Source of the DNA: SAR202 cluster bacterium Io17-Chloro-G4
GTDB lineage: Bacteria > Chloroflexota > Dehalococcoidia > Lucifugimonadales > UBA3495
Direction: 5' to 3'
Length of the DNA stretch: 41,913 nt
Assembly (NCBI GenBank): GCA_002816455.1
Contig: MUCR01000059.1
Span: 1-41,913, forward strand
In this document: positions 8,443-16,681 of the stretch, piece by piece
How positions within the stretch are numbered: the stretch's first letter is position 1
Layout of the letters: the number at the start of each line of letters is the position of its first letter
Program-made: the position numbers and the translations under genes
Notes under the pieces: model-generated
Told to the model about the DNA's origin: nothing
What the model saw: the letters and a program-made list of their open reading frames with translations, nothing else
The model's database searches: none

Positions 8443-10200
8443 CTACTCTTCAACTATATAGGCGTAGCGGAACCTGGGCACAGTCATAGGGAACAAGAAA
8501 TAGTCTTTCACCTCTGGCTTGAGCAGAGCGTAGCCGCCGTTTCCATGCCATAGCGGCACCCAGGGAGCATCGTCCATTATCATCTGTTCGATTTGGTGAT
8601 AGGTCTCAAACCGCAAGTCTTGGTCCTGTTCAACCCTTGCTTGTTCCAGCAGCGCATCCACTTCTATGTTGGAATAGTTGCTGTTGTTATTGGTGCTCTT
8701 GGAGTAAAAGAGCCCGTCTAGGAAGTTCTCCGGGTCCGGGTAATCGGCGCTCCACGCAAGACCGCCGAACATCTGGAACCGCACTTCATGCAGGTCCTTG
8801 AGGAATATGGCCCATTCGGTCTGCAAAATCTCTATGTCTATCTCCAAGTTTTCCCGCCACATTTGGACGATCGCCTCAATTACCGGACCAACGGAGGCCC
8901 CAAAAGAACCGGGCAAAGTCAATACCACTCGGGGAAATTCGTCCAGATTATCGCCGTATTTGGACTCGCTCAACAGCTGGCGGGCTTTGTCGGGATTATA
9001 CTCATAACCTTGTATATTCGGCGTGTAGCCAGGGAGAGCCGGGGGTAGGATGCCTTTGGCTGGCACCACCAGGTCTTCAAGCAGCACAGTGGCCAAGGTG
9101 GCTTTGTCCACCGCATAGTTCAGCGCTTGCCGGACTTTGACGTCGTCGAATGGCGGCTCATCTGCATTCATGCCAAAGTAGCTGACATCGAATCCAGGCG
9201 GCGCTTGAATCACATTTTCGCTTAAGGGGTTCGATGGGTCCAAAATGCTGGCCAAGTTGATTAGCCCGACCCCCGTCACGTGGATTTCGTCGTTCTCGTA
9301 CATCAACAGCGAATCACCGCCGCTTAGCGAAAAATCCACGCCAGCCAGCTTAGGCGTCTCCAAATGGTAGAGGTCGTTTCGTTCCAGCCTAATTATTTCA
9401 CCCGGGGCATACTCAGCCAATTTGAACGGGCCGGTGCCATTGGGCTCGTTGAACCATTTATCATTTCCTTCCAAGTTCTCCCGGTCCAGCACAAAGGCCG
9501 TAGGGTAAGTTAGTTTGGACAGGAAAAACACTTTGGGCGCGTCAATGGTTATGGATAACGTGTAGTCGTCAACCACCCGGATGGCCGGAATGCTATCCGC
9601 CCGGCCCTCAATCTTGGCCTTAAACCCTTCTATGTCTCCCAGGTAAACGTCTACAACCGGCGAGAGAGTAGCCGGGTCGGAAGCCCTTTCCATGGACCAT
9701 TTGAAGTCATGTGCGGTAACCGGCTTGCCGTCGTGAAATTTGGCGTCTTCTCTGAGATGGAAGGTATAGGTCTTTCCGTCTTCGCTAATCTCCCAATCTT
9801 TAGCCAAGTCGGGCGCTACCCGAAGGTTCTTGTCGATGGTTACCAGACCACCGTATATCTCTACGACGTAAATGGCCGATTCTCCGGAAACAGTAATGTG
9901 AGGGTCCAAGGTAGGCGGCTCTGGCCCTAGGCGCTGCAGGATGGCGCTCCGGACAAACTTTTCCTCGGGGATGGCGGCCGCAGGCGCTGCTGTAGCTGTC
10001 GGCGCCGTGCTCGTGGGCGCAATACGTCCCGCCGGTGTGGTGGCCGCTGGCGCTGCCGGGACGGCGGTGGCGGTAGGAGCGGAAACGGCAGTGGTGGGCT
10101 CCGCGGTGGGCTGGGCGGCGGGCGCCGTGGTCGCTGGCTCTGATCCGCAAGCGATTGCCACCAAAATCAGGATGAATGCAAGCAATGAGAAACGCCTCAT
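8443..10200 (-). CDS. ABC transporter substrate-binding lipoprotein, family 5 (peptide/oligopeptide type)
   Basis: Starting at ATG 10200-10198, with GGGAGGT just upstream, the product is 585 residues; a longer frame upstream of this start is not supported. The signal peptide MRRFSLLAFILILVAIAC places the lipid-modified cysteine at residue 18. An Ala/Thr/Pro linker follows to about residue 85. The rest matches the SBP_bac_5 family (DppA/OppA-like): PPTLDPHITVSGES, VAPDLAKDWEISEDGKTYTFHLREDAKFHDGKPVTAHDF, GTGPFKLAEYAPGEII and VKVRQALNYAVDKATLA. It would capture peptides, nickel complexes or other small solutes outside the membrane. No permease or ATPase genes lie next to it, so it is an orphan and the solute cannot be deduced. 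It has its own predicted promoter (10303-10332). Confidence 0.93.
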   Translation of the reverse strand: MRRFSLLAFILILVAIACGSEPATTAPAAQPTAEPTTAVSAPTATAVPAAPAATTPAGRIAPTSTAPTATAAPAAAIPEEKFVRSAILQRLGPEPPTLDPHITVSGESAIYVVEIYGGLVTIDKNLRVAPDLAKDWEISEDGKTYTFHLREDAKFHDGKPVTAHDFKWSMERASDPATLSPVVDVYLGDIEGFKAKIEGRADSIPAIRVVDDYTLSITIDAPKVFFLSKLTYPTAFVLDRENLEGNDKWFNEPNGTGPFKLAEYAPGEIIRLERNDLYHLETPKLAGVDFSLSGGDSLLMYENDEIHVTGVGLINLASILDPSNPLSENVIQAPPGFDVSYFGMNADEPPFDDVKVRQALNYAVDKATLATVLLEDLVVPAKGILPPALPGYTPNIQGYEYNPDKARQLLSESKYGDNLDEFPRVVLTLPGSFGASVGPVIEAIVQMWRENLEIDIEILQTEWAIFLKDLHEVRFQMFGGLAWSADYPDPENFLDGLFYSKSTNNNSNYSNIEVDALLEQARVEQDQDLRFETYHQIEQMIMDDAPWVPLWHGNGGYALLKPEVKDYFLFPMTVPRFRYAYIVEE

Positions 10201-10302
10201 GCTACCTCCCAAGGAATTCGGCGATGTCATGTTTCGACCAGCCTCCACCCAAAACAACCAACCCAAGCCGACTCTCCAATCGAGAACAGTTCCAATGAGT
10301 TG

Positions 10303-10332
10303 AGTGTATTGAGGGCTATCCTTAGATGTCAA
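10303..10332 (-). promoter_or_regulatory. Sigma-70-type promoter for the substrate-binding protein gene
   Basis: On the minus strand a perfect TTGACA (10332-10327) is followed by an 18-base spacer and TACACT (10308-10303). The expected leader before ATG 10200 is about 95 bases. Confidence 0.5.
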
Positions 10333-10526
10333 TCTTGGGTGAGACTGAGACCAATCGTACCTAGATTACGATTAAGAGCTTGCTTGTGGATTCGGCGAGA
10401 TTGGCATTCAGTCTCGATCCCACTTCCTCCTGCTCTATAGTCCGGTTAATGTCATGCTCCCTTGGAAATCACATCGTTCATGCCGTGAACGGAGCATTTA
10501 GACTGTCTGAATAGCGGAGAAAGCCT

Positions 10527-10567
10527 AAAAAAACAGCCCCGAAGTTTAACTTCGGGGCTGTCTTTTT
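10527..10567. terminator. Bidirectional intrinsic terminator
   Basis: A perfect 12-bp stem (ACAGCCCCGAAG at 10533-10544 with its complement at 10550-10561) closes a 5-base TTTAA loop. It is flanked by seven A on the left and five T on the right, so it works in both directions. It lies 40 bases past the stop of the minus-strand LLM oxidoreductase gene and should end that transcript. Confidence 0.9.
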
Positions 10568-10606
10568 AATTGGTTCACTTCATGATTTCCCGGTCAGCCT
10601 AACGGA

Positions 10607-11791
10607 CTAAGCATTGGCCATTTCCGTCTGGAACGCCGGGATTACCTCTTTGCCGAACAACTCCAGAGATTCCATAACCTGGTCATGGGCGATGGTTTCC
10701 GTCTGCATGATCATCATCACTTGGTCTACACCGATGTCTTCGTACATCTTGATGGTCTTGATGCAGCTTTCGGGGTTGCCAGCGATTATGACGCCCCGGT
10801 CAGCCAAGATGTTGGCATCGAGCTGTGCGACAGCAGCTCGAGCGGCCCCGGGCCCGGAATCCAACGAGATCCCCGCTTGCGCTGCTTGTTCCTTGTGGGC
10901 GTCGTCGGACTGTCGCAGCCACCGCCCAAAATCGGCGTTCAAGTGCTCAGGCACTCCGCCCCAGGCTTCCAAGAGCTCTTCGTAGGCATTGATCCGGCCT
11001 TGGATATATGGCTTGTCTGGGCCGAAAAAGGTCTTCATGGACTCGGCAGCTAGTTCTTTGGCCGCTTGGTCGTCCTCGCCGCAGAAGGCGTGGACGTTGT
11101 TGCCCCAGAATTCGTTGATAAACGCGCCCACCGGTTCGGCGTCCTTAATGGCGTCCCGATAGACCTTCACGTGCTCCGCCAGGATGTCCACTGCGTATGA
11201 TGCCGAGGACAGCACACCGATGCCCTTTTGAGCCGCCAAACGGAAACTGTCGGTCTGTGTGCAGGCCAGATACATGCGGGGGTGGGGCTTTTGGAAGACC
11301 CTGGGCAGCACCCGCCGAGTAGGCACGTTCCAGAATTTGCCTTCCCATTCGAACTCATCGGCCTGCCAGATTCGCGGCAGCATAGTGATCGCTTCTTCCC
11401 AGCGGTCTCGTGTTTCCCGAGGGTCGATGCCTTGGCCAACTTGCTCGTAGGCATTGGAGCGGCCCGTGCCGAACTCAACCCGGCCATTGGTAAGCTGGTC
11501 AACCATGGCTACCCGTTCGGCGATGCGGATTGGATGGTGGTTAGGTAGAATCGAAACCCCGAAGCCAATCCTGATGTTCTTAGTGCGCTGGCTCAAGGCC
11601 CCCATGAGCACTTCCGGGCACGGCGAACCGGAAAACCCCATGAGGAAGTGGTGCTCCACAAACCAGAGGGCATCAAAGCCCACTTTATCCGCCAGCTCGC
11701 ACTGGTCCAACGTCTCTCTATAAAGACTGTTCCAATCGACATCGTTGCCTTCGAAGGGCCGTTGAGCTTCGAAAAGTAATCCAAATTTCAT
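10607..11791 (-). CDS. LLM class flavin-dependent oxidoreductase (bacterial luciferase-like)
   Basis: The 394-residue protein is a full-length luciferase-like monooxygenase. It has the N-terminal MKFGLLFEAQRPF strand, the FDALWFVEHHF motif, the SQRTKNIRIGFGVSILPNHHPIRIAERVAMVDQLTNGRVEFGTGRS block, and the C-terminal VIIAGNPESCIKTIKMYEDIGVDQVMM barrel strand. Such enzymes use FMN (from a partner reductase) or F420 to oxidise small organic substrates. The WFVEHH and YEQVGQGIDPRE stretches resemble the subgroup of alkane/limonene-type monooxygenases, but I cannot name the substrate. ATG 11791 is preceded by AGGAG at a good distance. The gene stands alone between a terminator and a 244-base gap. 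A -10-like TATACT occurs at 11924-11919 without a clear -35. Confidence 0.9.
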   Translation of the reverse strand: MKFGLLFEAQRPFEGNDVDWNSLYRETLDQCELADKVGFDALWFVEHHFLMGFSGSPCPEVLMGALSQRTKNIRIGFGVSILPNHHPIRIAERVAMVDQLTNGRVEFGTGRSNAYEQVGQGIDPRETRDRWEEAITMLPRIWQADEFEWEGKFWNVPTRRVLPRVFQKPHPRMYLACTQTDSFRLAAQKGIGVLSSASYAVDILAEHVKVYRDAIKDAEPVGAFINEFWGNNVHAFCGEDDQAAKELAAESMKTFFGPDKPYIQGRINAYEELLEAWGGVPEHLNADFGRWLRQSDDAHKEQAAQAGISLDSGPGAARAAVAQLDANILADRGVIIAGNPESCIKTIKMYEDIGVDQVMMIMQTETIAHDQVMESLELFGKEVIPAFQTEMANA

Positions 11792-11984
11792 GACCTAACT
11801 CCTAAATATTTTAGTCCGAGGAGCACCACTGCCGCTTTGTTGGACAGTGCTCCGAAGTTCTTCCCATTTGGACCTTATGGCGTGCTCCCACCGTGACACG
11901 CAGGCGAGGAGCAAGCCTAGTATAACTCAACGAGGCGGTGGTCGGAATGGGTGTTGCCTTCATCCAGCCGCGATTTCATCGCAG

Positions 11985-12031
11985 GCATCCGTCTCCCGGT
12001 GGTAGAGGGAACGAGGGTGAGGGAACACCAG
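11985..12031. repeat. Relic of an intergenic CCCGG/AGAGGG palindromic repeat
   Basis: The stretch CGTCTCCCGGTGGTAGAGGG followed by AACGAGGGTGAGGG resembles the C-rich/G-rich intergenic palindromes that many bacteria carry near gene ends. It lies just past the stop of the acetamidase-like gene. It is related in style, but not clearly in sequence, to the better preserved element at 14247-14330. Confidence 0.3.
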
Positions 12032-12035
12032 GCGA

Positions 12036-13145
12036 CTAGTCAACGAATATGTCCAGGGGCAGGAATGCCGAGACGACAAAGTTGGGCACATCAACCACTT
12101 GGCTAAGCTTAAGGTCCACAGCTACGCTGCAAATGCTGTAAGCTTGCTCTCGGGTCCAACCCCGCTCCATAAGCATCTGAATCATGGTCAGCAGGGCGTT
12201 TCTGGCGGCCAGAGTTGCGTTCTCGGACTCGTTAACCCCGTCTTCGGTGATGCACATGCCCGTGCAGGCGATGAACCGGCGCGGGGCTGCCATCTCCGGT
12301 CTAGTGAAGTAATCGTCCCGTTCGAACGTGGGAAATCGCAGGTTCCTCCGCTGGGCCTCCCCTTTTAACACCCGAAAGTTCACGTGGAGCGTGCAGTCCA
12401 TCTCCACGGCGGTGCCGCAACACTCCGAGTCTCCTTGGGCAAAGTGGGCGTCGCCTGCGGAGAAGAGGGCGCCCTCGGTAAACACCGGGAGCAACAGTCG
12501 GGTGCCCGCCGTAAGCTGCTTTATATCCACGTTTCCGCCGTGTTCCCTGGGCGGAATGGTGCGTAGGCCCTCGGAAGCCAAGGGCTCTGTCGCTGGCACT
12601 GCGCCGTGCGGGTCCGGACCCAGCACGGCGCCTCCCCGGCTCAGCAATTCGGCTTCACGAGCCTCAATTTCGCGGCGCATATCCCGTGACGGAGCCACGC
12701 CTATGGTGCCCATGAAGGGCGCTCCGGGCACCCGTACGCCGGGCAAAGTCTCCGAAGTGGCGTATCCGTCACGGATGTCCCAATGCACGATATGAGGGTC
12801 CAAAAACACATCGCGCAAGAAGCCAAAGCCGGGGATGATGGTGGTAAAGCCCCAACCAGCGGATTCAATATTCAAGATATTGACCTCGAGCATGTCCCCT
12901 GGTTCAGCGCCTTGCACGTACACCGGTCCGGTTAAAGGGTGAATCAGGCCCAAATCAATATTAGCCAGCACATCGGCGGAGCAAGCGGGCCATACTTGGC
13001 CGTCCAGGGCGTGCCTGGTCTGCATCACCACTTCCTCGCCCGGGGCCGCCTCAACAACCGGCGGGATGTCCGGATGCCACCGGTTGTGCCCCTTATCCGG
13101 CTCACCGGCGCAAGGTTTTGAGTAGTCCAGCTCAATACTTTTCAC
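12036..13145 (-). CDS. Acetamidase/formamidase family protein
   Basis: From the GTG at 13145-13143 (preceded by GAGAGGG) the product is 369 residues and begins MKSIELDYSKPCAGEPDKGHNRWHPDIPPV. An upstream ATG at 13202 would add 19 residues without a ribosome site. Family features include the HPLTGPVYVQGAEPGDMLEVNIL block, the GFGFLRDVF and FMGTIGVAPS segments, HGGNVDIKQLTAGTRLLLPV, FSAGDAHFAQGDSECCGTAVE, and the C-terminal RGWTREQAYSICSVAVDLKLSQVVD. These are signatures of the FmdA/AmdA amidase family, which hydrolyses formamide, acetamide or other short amides to ammonia and the acid. The DAHFAQGDxE motif carries the expected metal-site acidic residues. It is divergent from the following F420-type oxidoreductase and may share a regulatory region with it. 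The true substrate is unknown. Confidence 0.92.
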   Translation of the reverse strand: MKSIELDYSKPCAGEPDKGHNRWHPDIPPVVEAAPGEEVVMQTRHALDGQVWPACSADVLANIDLGLIHPLTGPVYVQGAEPGDMLEVNILNIESAGWGFTTIIPGFGFLRDVFLDPHIVHWDIRDGYATSETLPGVRVPGAPFMGTIGVAPSRDMRREIEAREAELLSRGGAVLGPDPHGAVPATEPLASEGLRTIPPREHGGNVDIKQLTAGTRLLLPVFTEGALFSAGDAHFAQGDSECCGTAVEMDCTLHVNFRVLKGEAQRRNLRFPTFERDDYFTRPEMAAPRRFIACTGMCITEDGVNESENATLAARNALLTMIQMLMERGWTREQAYSICSVAVDLKLSQVVDVPNFVVSAFLPLDIFVD

Positions 13146-13200
13146 AGTACCCTCTCTTTTAAACCAAGGAATTAGCGCAAAATCTGATGAAAGCAGCAGC

Positions 13201-13231
13201 ATTATAGCCTACTGGAGCGAGCGGCTCCCAA
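13201..13231 (-). promoter_or_regulatory. Promoter for the acetamidase-like gene
   Basis: A perfect -10 TATAAT (13206-13201, minus strand) sits 19 bases from a TTGGGA -35 (13231-13226). The spacer is longer than ideal, but the -10 is perfect and the position (about 50 bases before the GTG start) is right. Confidence 0.5.
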
Positions 13232-13279
13232 CGCAGGCACAGTACTCCCAACACGTAGGTGGAATAGGCAATCGAGTTG

Positions 13280-13308
13280 TTGACGCCCTCGCAGAAAACT
13301 TGGATACT
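13280..13308 (+). promoter_or_regulatory. Promoter for the second LLM oxidoreductase gene
   Basis: TTGACG (13280-13285), a 17-base spacer and GATACT (13303-13308) form a good sigma-70-type promoter. Transcription should start near 13315, some 60 bases before ATG 13377. Confidence 0.6.
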
Positions 13309-13376
13309 AGGCGTGCTACAAAGCAAACCAGTTTTACCAACCACGATTATCAAATTGGCCATACCGAGGAGGAAAA

Positions 13377-14246
13377 ATGCGGCTAGGAGCTATCTTCCCT
13401 CAGACCGAGATCGGAGCCGACCCGGCAGGCGTCCGGGACTTTGCTCAGGCTGCCGAGGCCTTGGGCTACGAACACCTACTGGTGTTCGACCACGTTTTGG
13501 GTGCTGACGGCAGTAAGCGGGACAGTTGGGACCGGCCTTACAGCCACGTGGACATGTTTCACGAGCCCTTTGTGCTGTTCGGTTACTTAGCGGGCATCAC
13601 CGAGAAAATAGAGATGACCACCGGCGTGCTGATTTTGGGCCAACGGCAGACGGCATTGGTGGCCAAACAGGCCGCCGAGGTGGACGTTTTGACCGGCGGA
13701 CGCCTGCGCTTGGGCATCGGCACCGGCTGGAACGAAGTGGAGTATGAGGCGCTGGGAGAGGACTTCACGACCCGGGGAAGGCGCAGCGTAGAGCAGATCA
13801 AGCTATTGCGGGAGCTGTGGACTCAGGACGTGGTCTCGTTCAAGGGCCGCTACCATGAGGTTACTTACGCCGGAATCAATCCCCGGCCCGTGCAGCAACC
13901 AATTCCAATCTGGCTCGGCGGCGGCGCTGAGCGGGTGGTGCGACGTGTTGGCCGCCTGAGCGACGGATGGTTCCCCCAATTCCAGCCCGACAGCGCAGGT
14001 ATCGATCGCATCGGCCAGATGCATGAGTACGCCAAGGCAGCAGGCCGGGACCCCAAGGGAATTGGCATCGAAGGCCGCATTGGCTTGGCCGATGGCGGCA
14101 ACGCCGACGATTGGCGGAAGGGCTCCGAGGCCTGGGCTGAGGCCGGGGCCAGCCACCTGTCGGTGAACACCATGAAGGCAGGGTTGAAAGGCCCGGACCA
14201 GCACATCGAGGCTATCCGCAAGTTTAAAGAGGCGGTCAGCGGTTAG
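13377..14246 (+). CDS. LLM class F420-dependent oxidoreductase (TIGR03619-like)
   Basis: The 289-residue protein starts at ATG 13377 with a strong AGGAGG ribosome site. It is a short luciferase-like barrel: MRLGAIFPQTEIGADP at the start, GYEHLLVFDHVLGAD, IEMTTGVLILGQRQTALVAKQAAEVDVLTGGRLRLGIGTGWNEVEYEALG, and INPRPVQQPIPIWLGGGAERVVRRVGRLSDGWFPQ. The GIGTGWNxVEYEALG and IPIWLGG motifs are typical of F420-dependent members in Actinobacteria and Chloroflexota. These oxidise or reduce small substrates with the deazaflavin cofactor. No F420 biosynthesis genes are in the window. Its promoter faces away from the acetamidase-like gene, so the two may be co-regulated, but no shared operator was seen. 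Confidence 0.92.
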   Translation: MRLGAIFPQTEIGADPAGVRDFAQAAEALGYEHLLVFDHVLGADGSKRDSWDRPYSHVDMFHEPFVLFGYLAGITEKIEMTTGVLILGQRQTALVAKQAAEVDVLTGGRLRLGIGTGWNEVEYEALGEDFTTRGRRSVEQIKLLRELWTQDVVSFKGRYHEVTYAGINPRPVQQPIPIWLGGGAERVVRRVGRLSDGWFPQFQPDSAGIDRIGQMHEYAKAAGRDPKGIGIEGRIGLADGGNADDWRKGSEAWAEAGASHLSVNTMKAGLKGPDQHIEAIRKFKEAVSG

Positions 14247-14330
14247 TGCCCCCATCCTAACCTTCCCCCGAGATGGGGGAAGGAACTGGTCATCTTCCCC
14301 TTGGGAAGGGGGAGAGTTAGAGTGGGGGTG
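14247..14330. repeat. Nested palindromic intergenic repeat
   Basis: Starting the base after the oxidoreductase stop, an 84-base element has outer 23-base arms (14247-14269 and 14308-14330) that are imperfect complements. Two smaller hairpins lie inside: CCTTCCCCC/GGGGGAAGG at 14261-14269 with 14275-14283, and CTTCCC/GGGAAG at 14294-14299 with 14303-14308. It can fold as one long stem or as two hairpins. Such C/G-rich palindromes between convergent genes are usually multi-copy repeats and may end transcription. Confidence 0.7.
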
Positions 14331-14363
14331 GACTCGTTCTCGTCAACCGACGTCGCTTATAAG

Positions 14364-15560
14364 CTAGCTGCGGAAAAGCGTGAGGACCCGGTCCAAGACC
14401 CGGTTGCTGACCTCGTACTTGCTGAGGACGGGCAGCTCTTCCACTTGCAGATCACGGCCAATCAGGGCCACCTTGTTGGTGTCTCTTCCGAAACCGCTGT
14501 CGGGGTCGGTTATGTCGTTGGCCACGATAAGGTCCAGGTCTTTGCTTTGAACCTTGACTTTGGCATTCTTTACCAAATCCTGGCTTTCCGCCGAGAACCC
14601 GACCCTCACGAAATTGCCTTTGGCGGCTTGCAAAATGTCGGTGGTCTTGGTGAGGGCAATGGATAAGTCGTCCTCGGACTTCTTAATCTTCTGGTCGGCT
14701 TGAATTGACGGCCGGTAGTCGGCCACGGCGGCGGCCATAATCAAGGCATCAGCAGATTGCACCCGCTCCAGCACCGCATCGCACATTTCCTCCGCCGACC
14801 TAACCGGAACCACCTTCACCATCGCAGGTTCGGCCAACCCGGAAGCGGCGGTAACCAGGACCACATTGGCGCCCCGGTCCCTGGCGGCCTCAGCCAGCGC
14901 ATAGCCCATTTTCCCGGATGAGTGGTTGGTAATGACCCGCACTGGGTCGATGGCCTCCATGGTGCCACCAGCGCTCACAACCACGGTGCGGCCCGCCAGA
15001 TCGCCTTTCCGGCCCAAAGTGGCGGATATGTGGCCCAACAATTCCGGTGTTTCCAGAAGGCGGCCCATGCCCATCAATCCCGAGGCTAAACGGCCCTGGG
15101 CGGGACCGGCTATCACCACTCCCCGCTGGCGAAGCTTCTCCAGGTTTTCTTGGGTTGCCGGGTGGTCGTACATGTTGGCGTCCATTGCCGGGGCTATCAG
15201 CAAAGGGGCTAAGGTTGCGATTACGGTGGTGGTCAAGGCGTCGTCGGCTAGGCCACCGGCCAGCTTGGCGATGCAGTGGACGGTGGCTGGAGCGATCACC
15301 ACGATGTCAGCCCGGTGTGCCAGGGACACGTGCTCGATGGCCGATTCCGAGTTAATGTCAAAAGCGTTGGTCACGACGTTTCGGTGGGTAATCGCCCGGA
15401 AAGTCAGCGGCGCAATGAATTGGGTTGCCCCGTAAGTCATCACAACGTCAACCAGCGCCCCGGCCTGCACCAGCTTGCTGGCCAAGTCCACGGCCTTATA
15501 GCACGCAATGCTGCCCGTGACGCCTAGAACGACGTTTTTATTTTCCAGCGGTCCGGCCAC
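14364..15560 (-). CDS. coaBC: Bifunctional phosphopantothenoylcysteine decarboxylase/phosphopantothenate-cysteine ligase
   Basis: The 398-residue enzyme makes 4'-phosphopantetheine in two steps of CoA synthesis: CoaB joins cysteine to 4'-phosphopantothenate using CTP, and CoaC decarboxylates the product with FMN. The CoaC half has the GSIACYK start (16-22), catalytic His77 in IEHVSL, and PAMDANMY (124-131). The CoaB half starts near GRTVVVSAGGTMEAIDPVRVITNHSSGKMG and contains AAAVADYRP and the IKK lysine motif. Where E. coli CoaC has the redox-active cysteine in ACGDxGxGRM, this protein reads LASGLMGMGRL, so serine replaces cysteine. The GTG start lies 6 bases after the coaX stop, with GAGAGG upstream, so the two genes form an operon. 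Confidence 0.95.
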   Translation of the reverse strand: MAGPLENKNVVLGVTGSIACYKAVDLASKLVQAGALVDVVMTYGATQFIAPLTFRAITHRNVVTNAFDINSESAIEHVSLAHRADIVVIAPATVHCIAKLAGGLADDALTTTVIATLAPLLIAPAMDANMYDHPATQENLEKLRQRGVVIAGPAQGRLASGLMGMGRLLETPELLGHISATLGRKGDLAGRTVVVSAGGTMEAIDPVRVITNHSSGKMGYALAEAARDRGANVVLVTAASGLAEPAMVKVVPVRSAEEMCDAVLERVQSADALIMAAAVADYRPSIQADQKIKKSEDDLSIALTKTTDILQAAKGNFVRVGFSAESQDLVKNAKVKVQSKDLDLIVANDITDPDSGFGRDTNKVALIGRDLQVEELPVLSKYEVSNRVLDRVLTLFRS

Positions 15561-15566
15561 GAGCGC

Positions 15567-16382
15567 CTATGCCTCTCTTGCTCCGCTTTCTAGCGGCTCG
15601 CCCGGAGGATCAACTCGCGGCTGGTTCATGTCGTAAATTAGCCTCAAGCCTATCAACGTAAGGTCCGGGTTTATCTCATCGAAAACGTCGATTTCCTTAG
15701 ATATGATACTAGCCTGACCACCGGTGCCTATAACTCTTGCATCGTCTCCAAGTTCCCTCTTGAACCTGGCCACCAGTCCTTCTACGAGACCGGCGTAACC
15801 GAATACCAACCCCGACTGTAGCGACAAAGACGTGTTTTGGCCGATTGCGGTCTTCGGAGCCACCAGCTCTACCCGGCGCAACTGCGAGGTGTTTAGGAAC
15901 AAAGCTTCCGCGGCCACGGTGATCCCGGGAGAGATGGCGCCGCCCAGGTACACGCCGTCTCGGGACACTGCGTCAAAGACGGTAGCCGTGCCGAAGTCCA
16001 CCACAATCACCGGCGCCCCATAAAGCTCTATGGCGGCCACAGCGTCGACGATACGGTCAGAACCCACGTCCCGGGGATTGTCGTAGGTGATTTGCAGTCC
16101 CGTGCGCACGCCAGCCGTCACGGTCAGCGGTTGGACGCCGAAATATGTGTGGCACACCGTGTCAAAGACCATCGTCAGAGGCGGCACCACGCTGCACATT
16201 GAGATGCTGTCGATGCGGGACGGCTCCACGCCGTTCAGGCGCAGGAGATTGGTAATGAGCAAGCCGTACTCGTCTGCCAGCTTCCTGGTGTCGGTGGCCA
16301 CTCGCAAAGTGGTCTCAAGGCGCTCTCCGTCGAAGACGCCTATGGTGACCATAGTATTGCCTATGTCTATTGCTAGTAACAT
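15567..16382 (-). CDS. coaX: Type III pantothenate kinase
   Basis: The 271-residue protein is of normal length and phosphorylates pantothenate with ATP, the first step of CoA synthesis. ASKHA-fold motifs are intact: DIGNT (6-10) for phosphate binding, NPRDVGSDRIVDA with the catalytic aspartate Asp109, VVDFGTATVFDAV (128-139), and GGAISPGI (147-154). Type III enzymes need a monovalent cation and are not inhibited by CoA. It lies directly upstream of coaBC. The ATG at 16382 has no real Shine-Dalgarno, and the predicted promoter places the transcript start only about 8 bases upstream, so the mRNA may be nearly leaderless. Confidence 0.96.
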   Translation of the reverse strand: MLLAIDIGNTMVTIGVFDGERLETTLRVATDTRKLADEYGLLITNLLRLNGVEPSRIDSISMCSVVPPLTMVFDTVCHTYFGVQPLTVTAGVRTGLQITYDNPRDVGSDRIVDAVAAIELYGAPVIVVDFGTATVFDAVSRDGVYLGGAISPGITVAAEALFLNTSQLRRVELVAPKTAIGQNTSLSLQSGLVFGYAGLVEGLVARFKRELGDDARVIGTGGQASIISKEIDVFDEINPDLTLIGLRLIYDMNQPRVDPPGEPLESGAREA

Positions 16383-16397
16383 GGCGGATTAAGACCA

Positions 16398-16426
16398 ATT
16401 ATACGGTACCCCCAAGAGCCGGGCAA
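16398..16426 (-). promoter_or_regulatory. Promoter of coaX-coaBC
   Basis: TTGCCC (16426-16421), exactly 17 bases, then a perfect TATAAT (16403-16398) on the minus strand. The expected transcript start is near 16391, leaving only 8-9 bases before the coaX ATG. Confidence 0.7.
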
Positions 16427-16585
16427 CGAAACATAACGTGCCACTGTGGGGCGCTGGAGTCCCAGAGAGAGCAGACAGTTAGCGCAAGAAAGGCTCAAGG
16501 AAGCGCTCAACAACGTTGCTGCATTCACTGGGGCGATATGCGGGGATTGGGAACTAAAGTCCAACGATGCTGTCCGAGCATCCAA

Positions 16586-16623
16586 GAGATTCCTCGTCGC
16601 TTCGCTTCTCGGAATGACATTGG
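16586..16623. repeat. Dispersed intergenic repeat, copy 1
   Basis: GAGATTCCTCGTCGCTTCGC and the following TTCTCGGAATGAC closely match the copy at 17829-17869. ATTCC and GGAAT form the outer stem of an imperfect hairpin. This type of element (GAGATTC..CGTCGCT..GAATGAC) recurs between genes in many bacterial genomes; its function is unknown. Confidence 0.65.
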
Positions 16624-16642
16624 TCAGGGATCTACCATAATA

Positions 16643-16681
16643 AGAAATACCTGGCCCTTGTTCTAAGGACCAGGTATTTCT
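16643..16681 (-). terminator. Hairpin terminator after the NHL-repeat gene
   Basis: AGAAATACCTGG (16643-16654) pairs perfectly with 16670-16681, and an inner CCTT/AAGG extends the stem past one mismatch. It sits 28 bases past the stop of the minus-strand NHL gene. The 3' tail on that strand is T-rich but not a clean T-run. Confidence 0.7.

Larger units (their letters stand above)
10201..10606. other. Intergenic region holding the binding-protein promoter and an upstream terminator
   Basis: No gene is visible in these ~400 bases. The region contains the ribosome site and predicted promoter of the substrate-binding protein (minus strand). A perfect 12-bp hairpin terminator (10527-10567) closes the oxidoreductase transcript arriving from the right. 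The 10340-10520 part shows no recognisable element. Confidence 0.7.

Noticed and set aside
10201-10332. A longer start for the substrate-binding protein (extra 44 residues).
   Set aside because: It would bury the lipoprotein signal; ATG 10200 has a perfect ribosome site and the promoter -10 lies within the longer frame.
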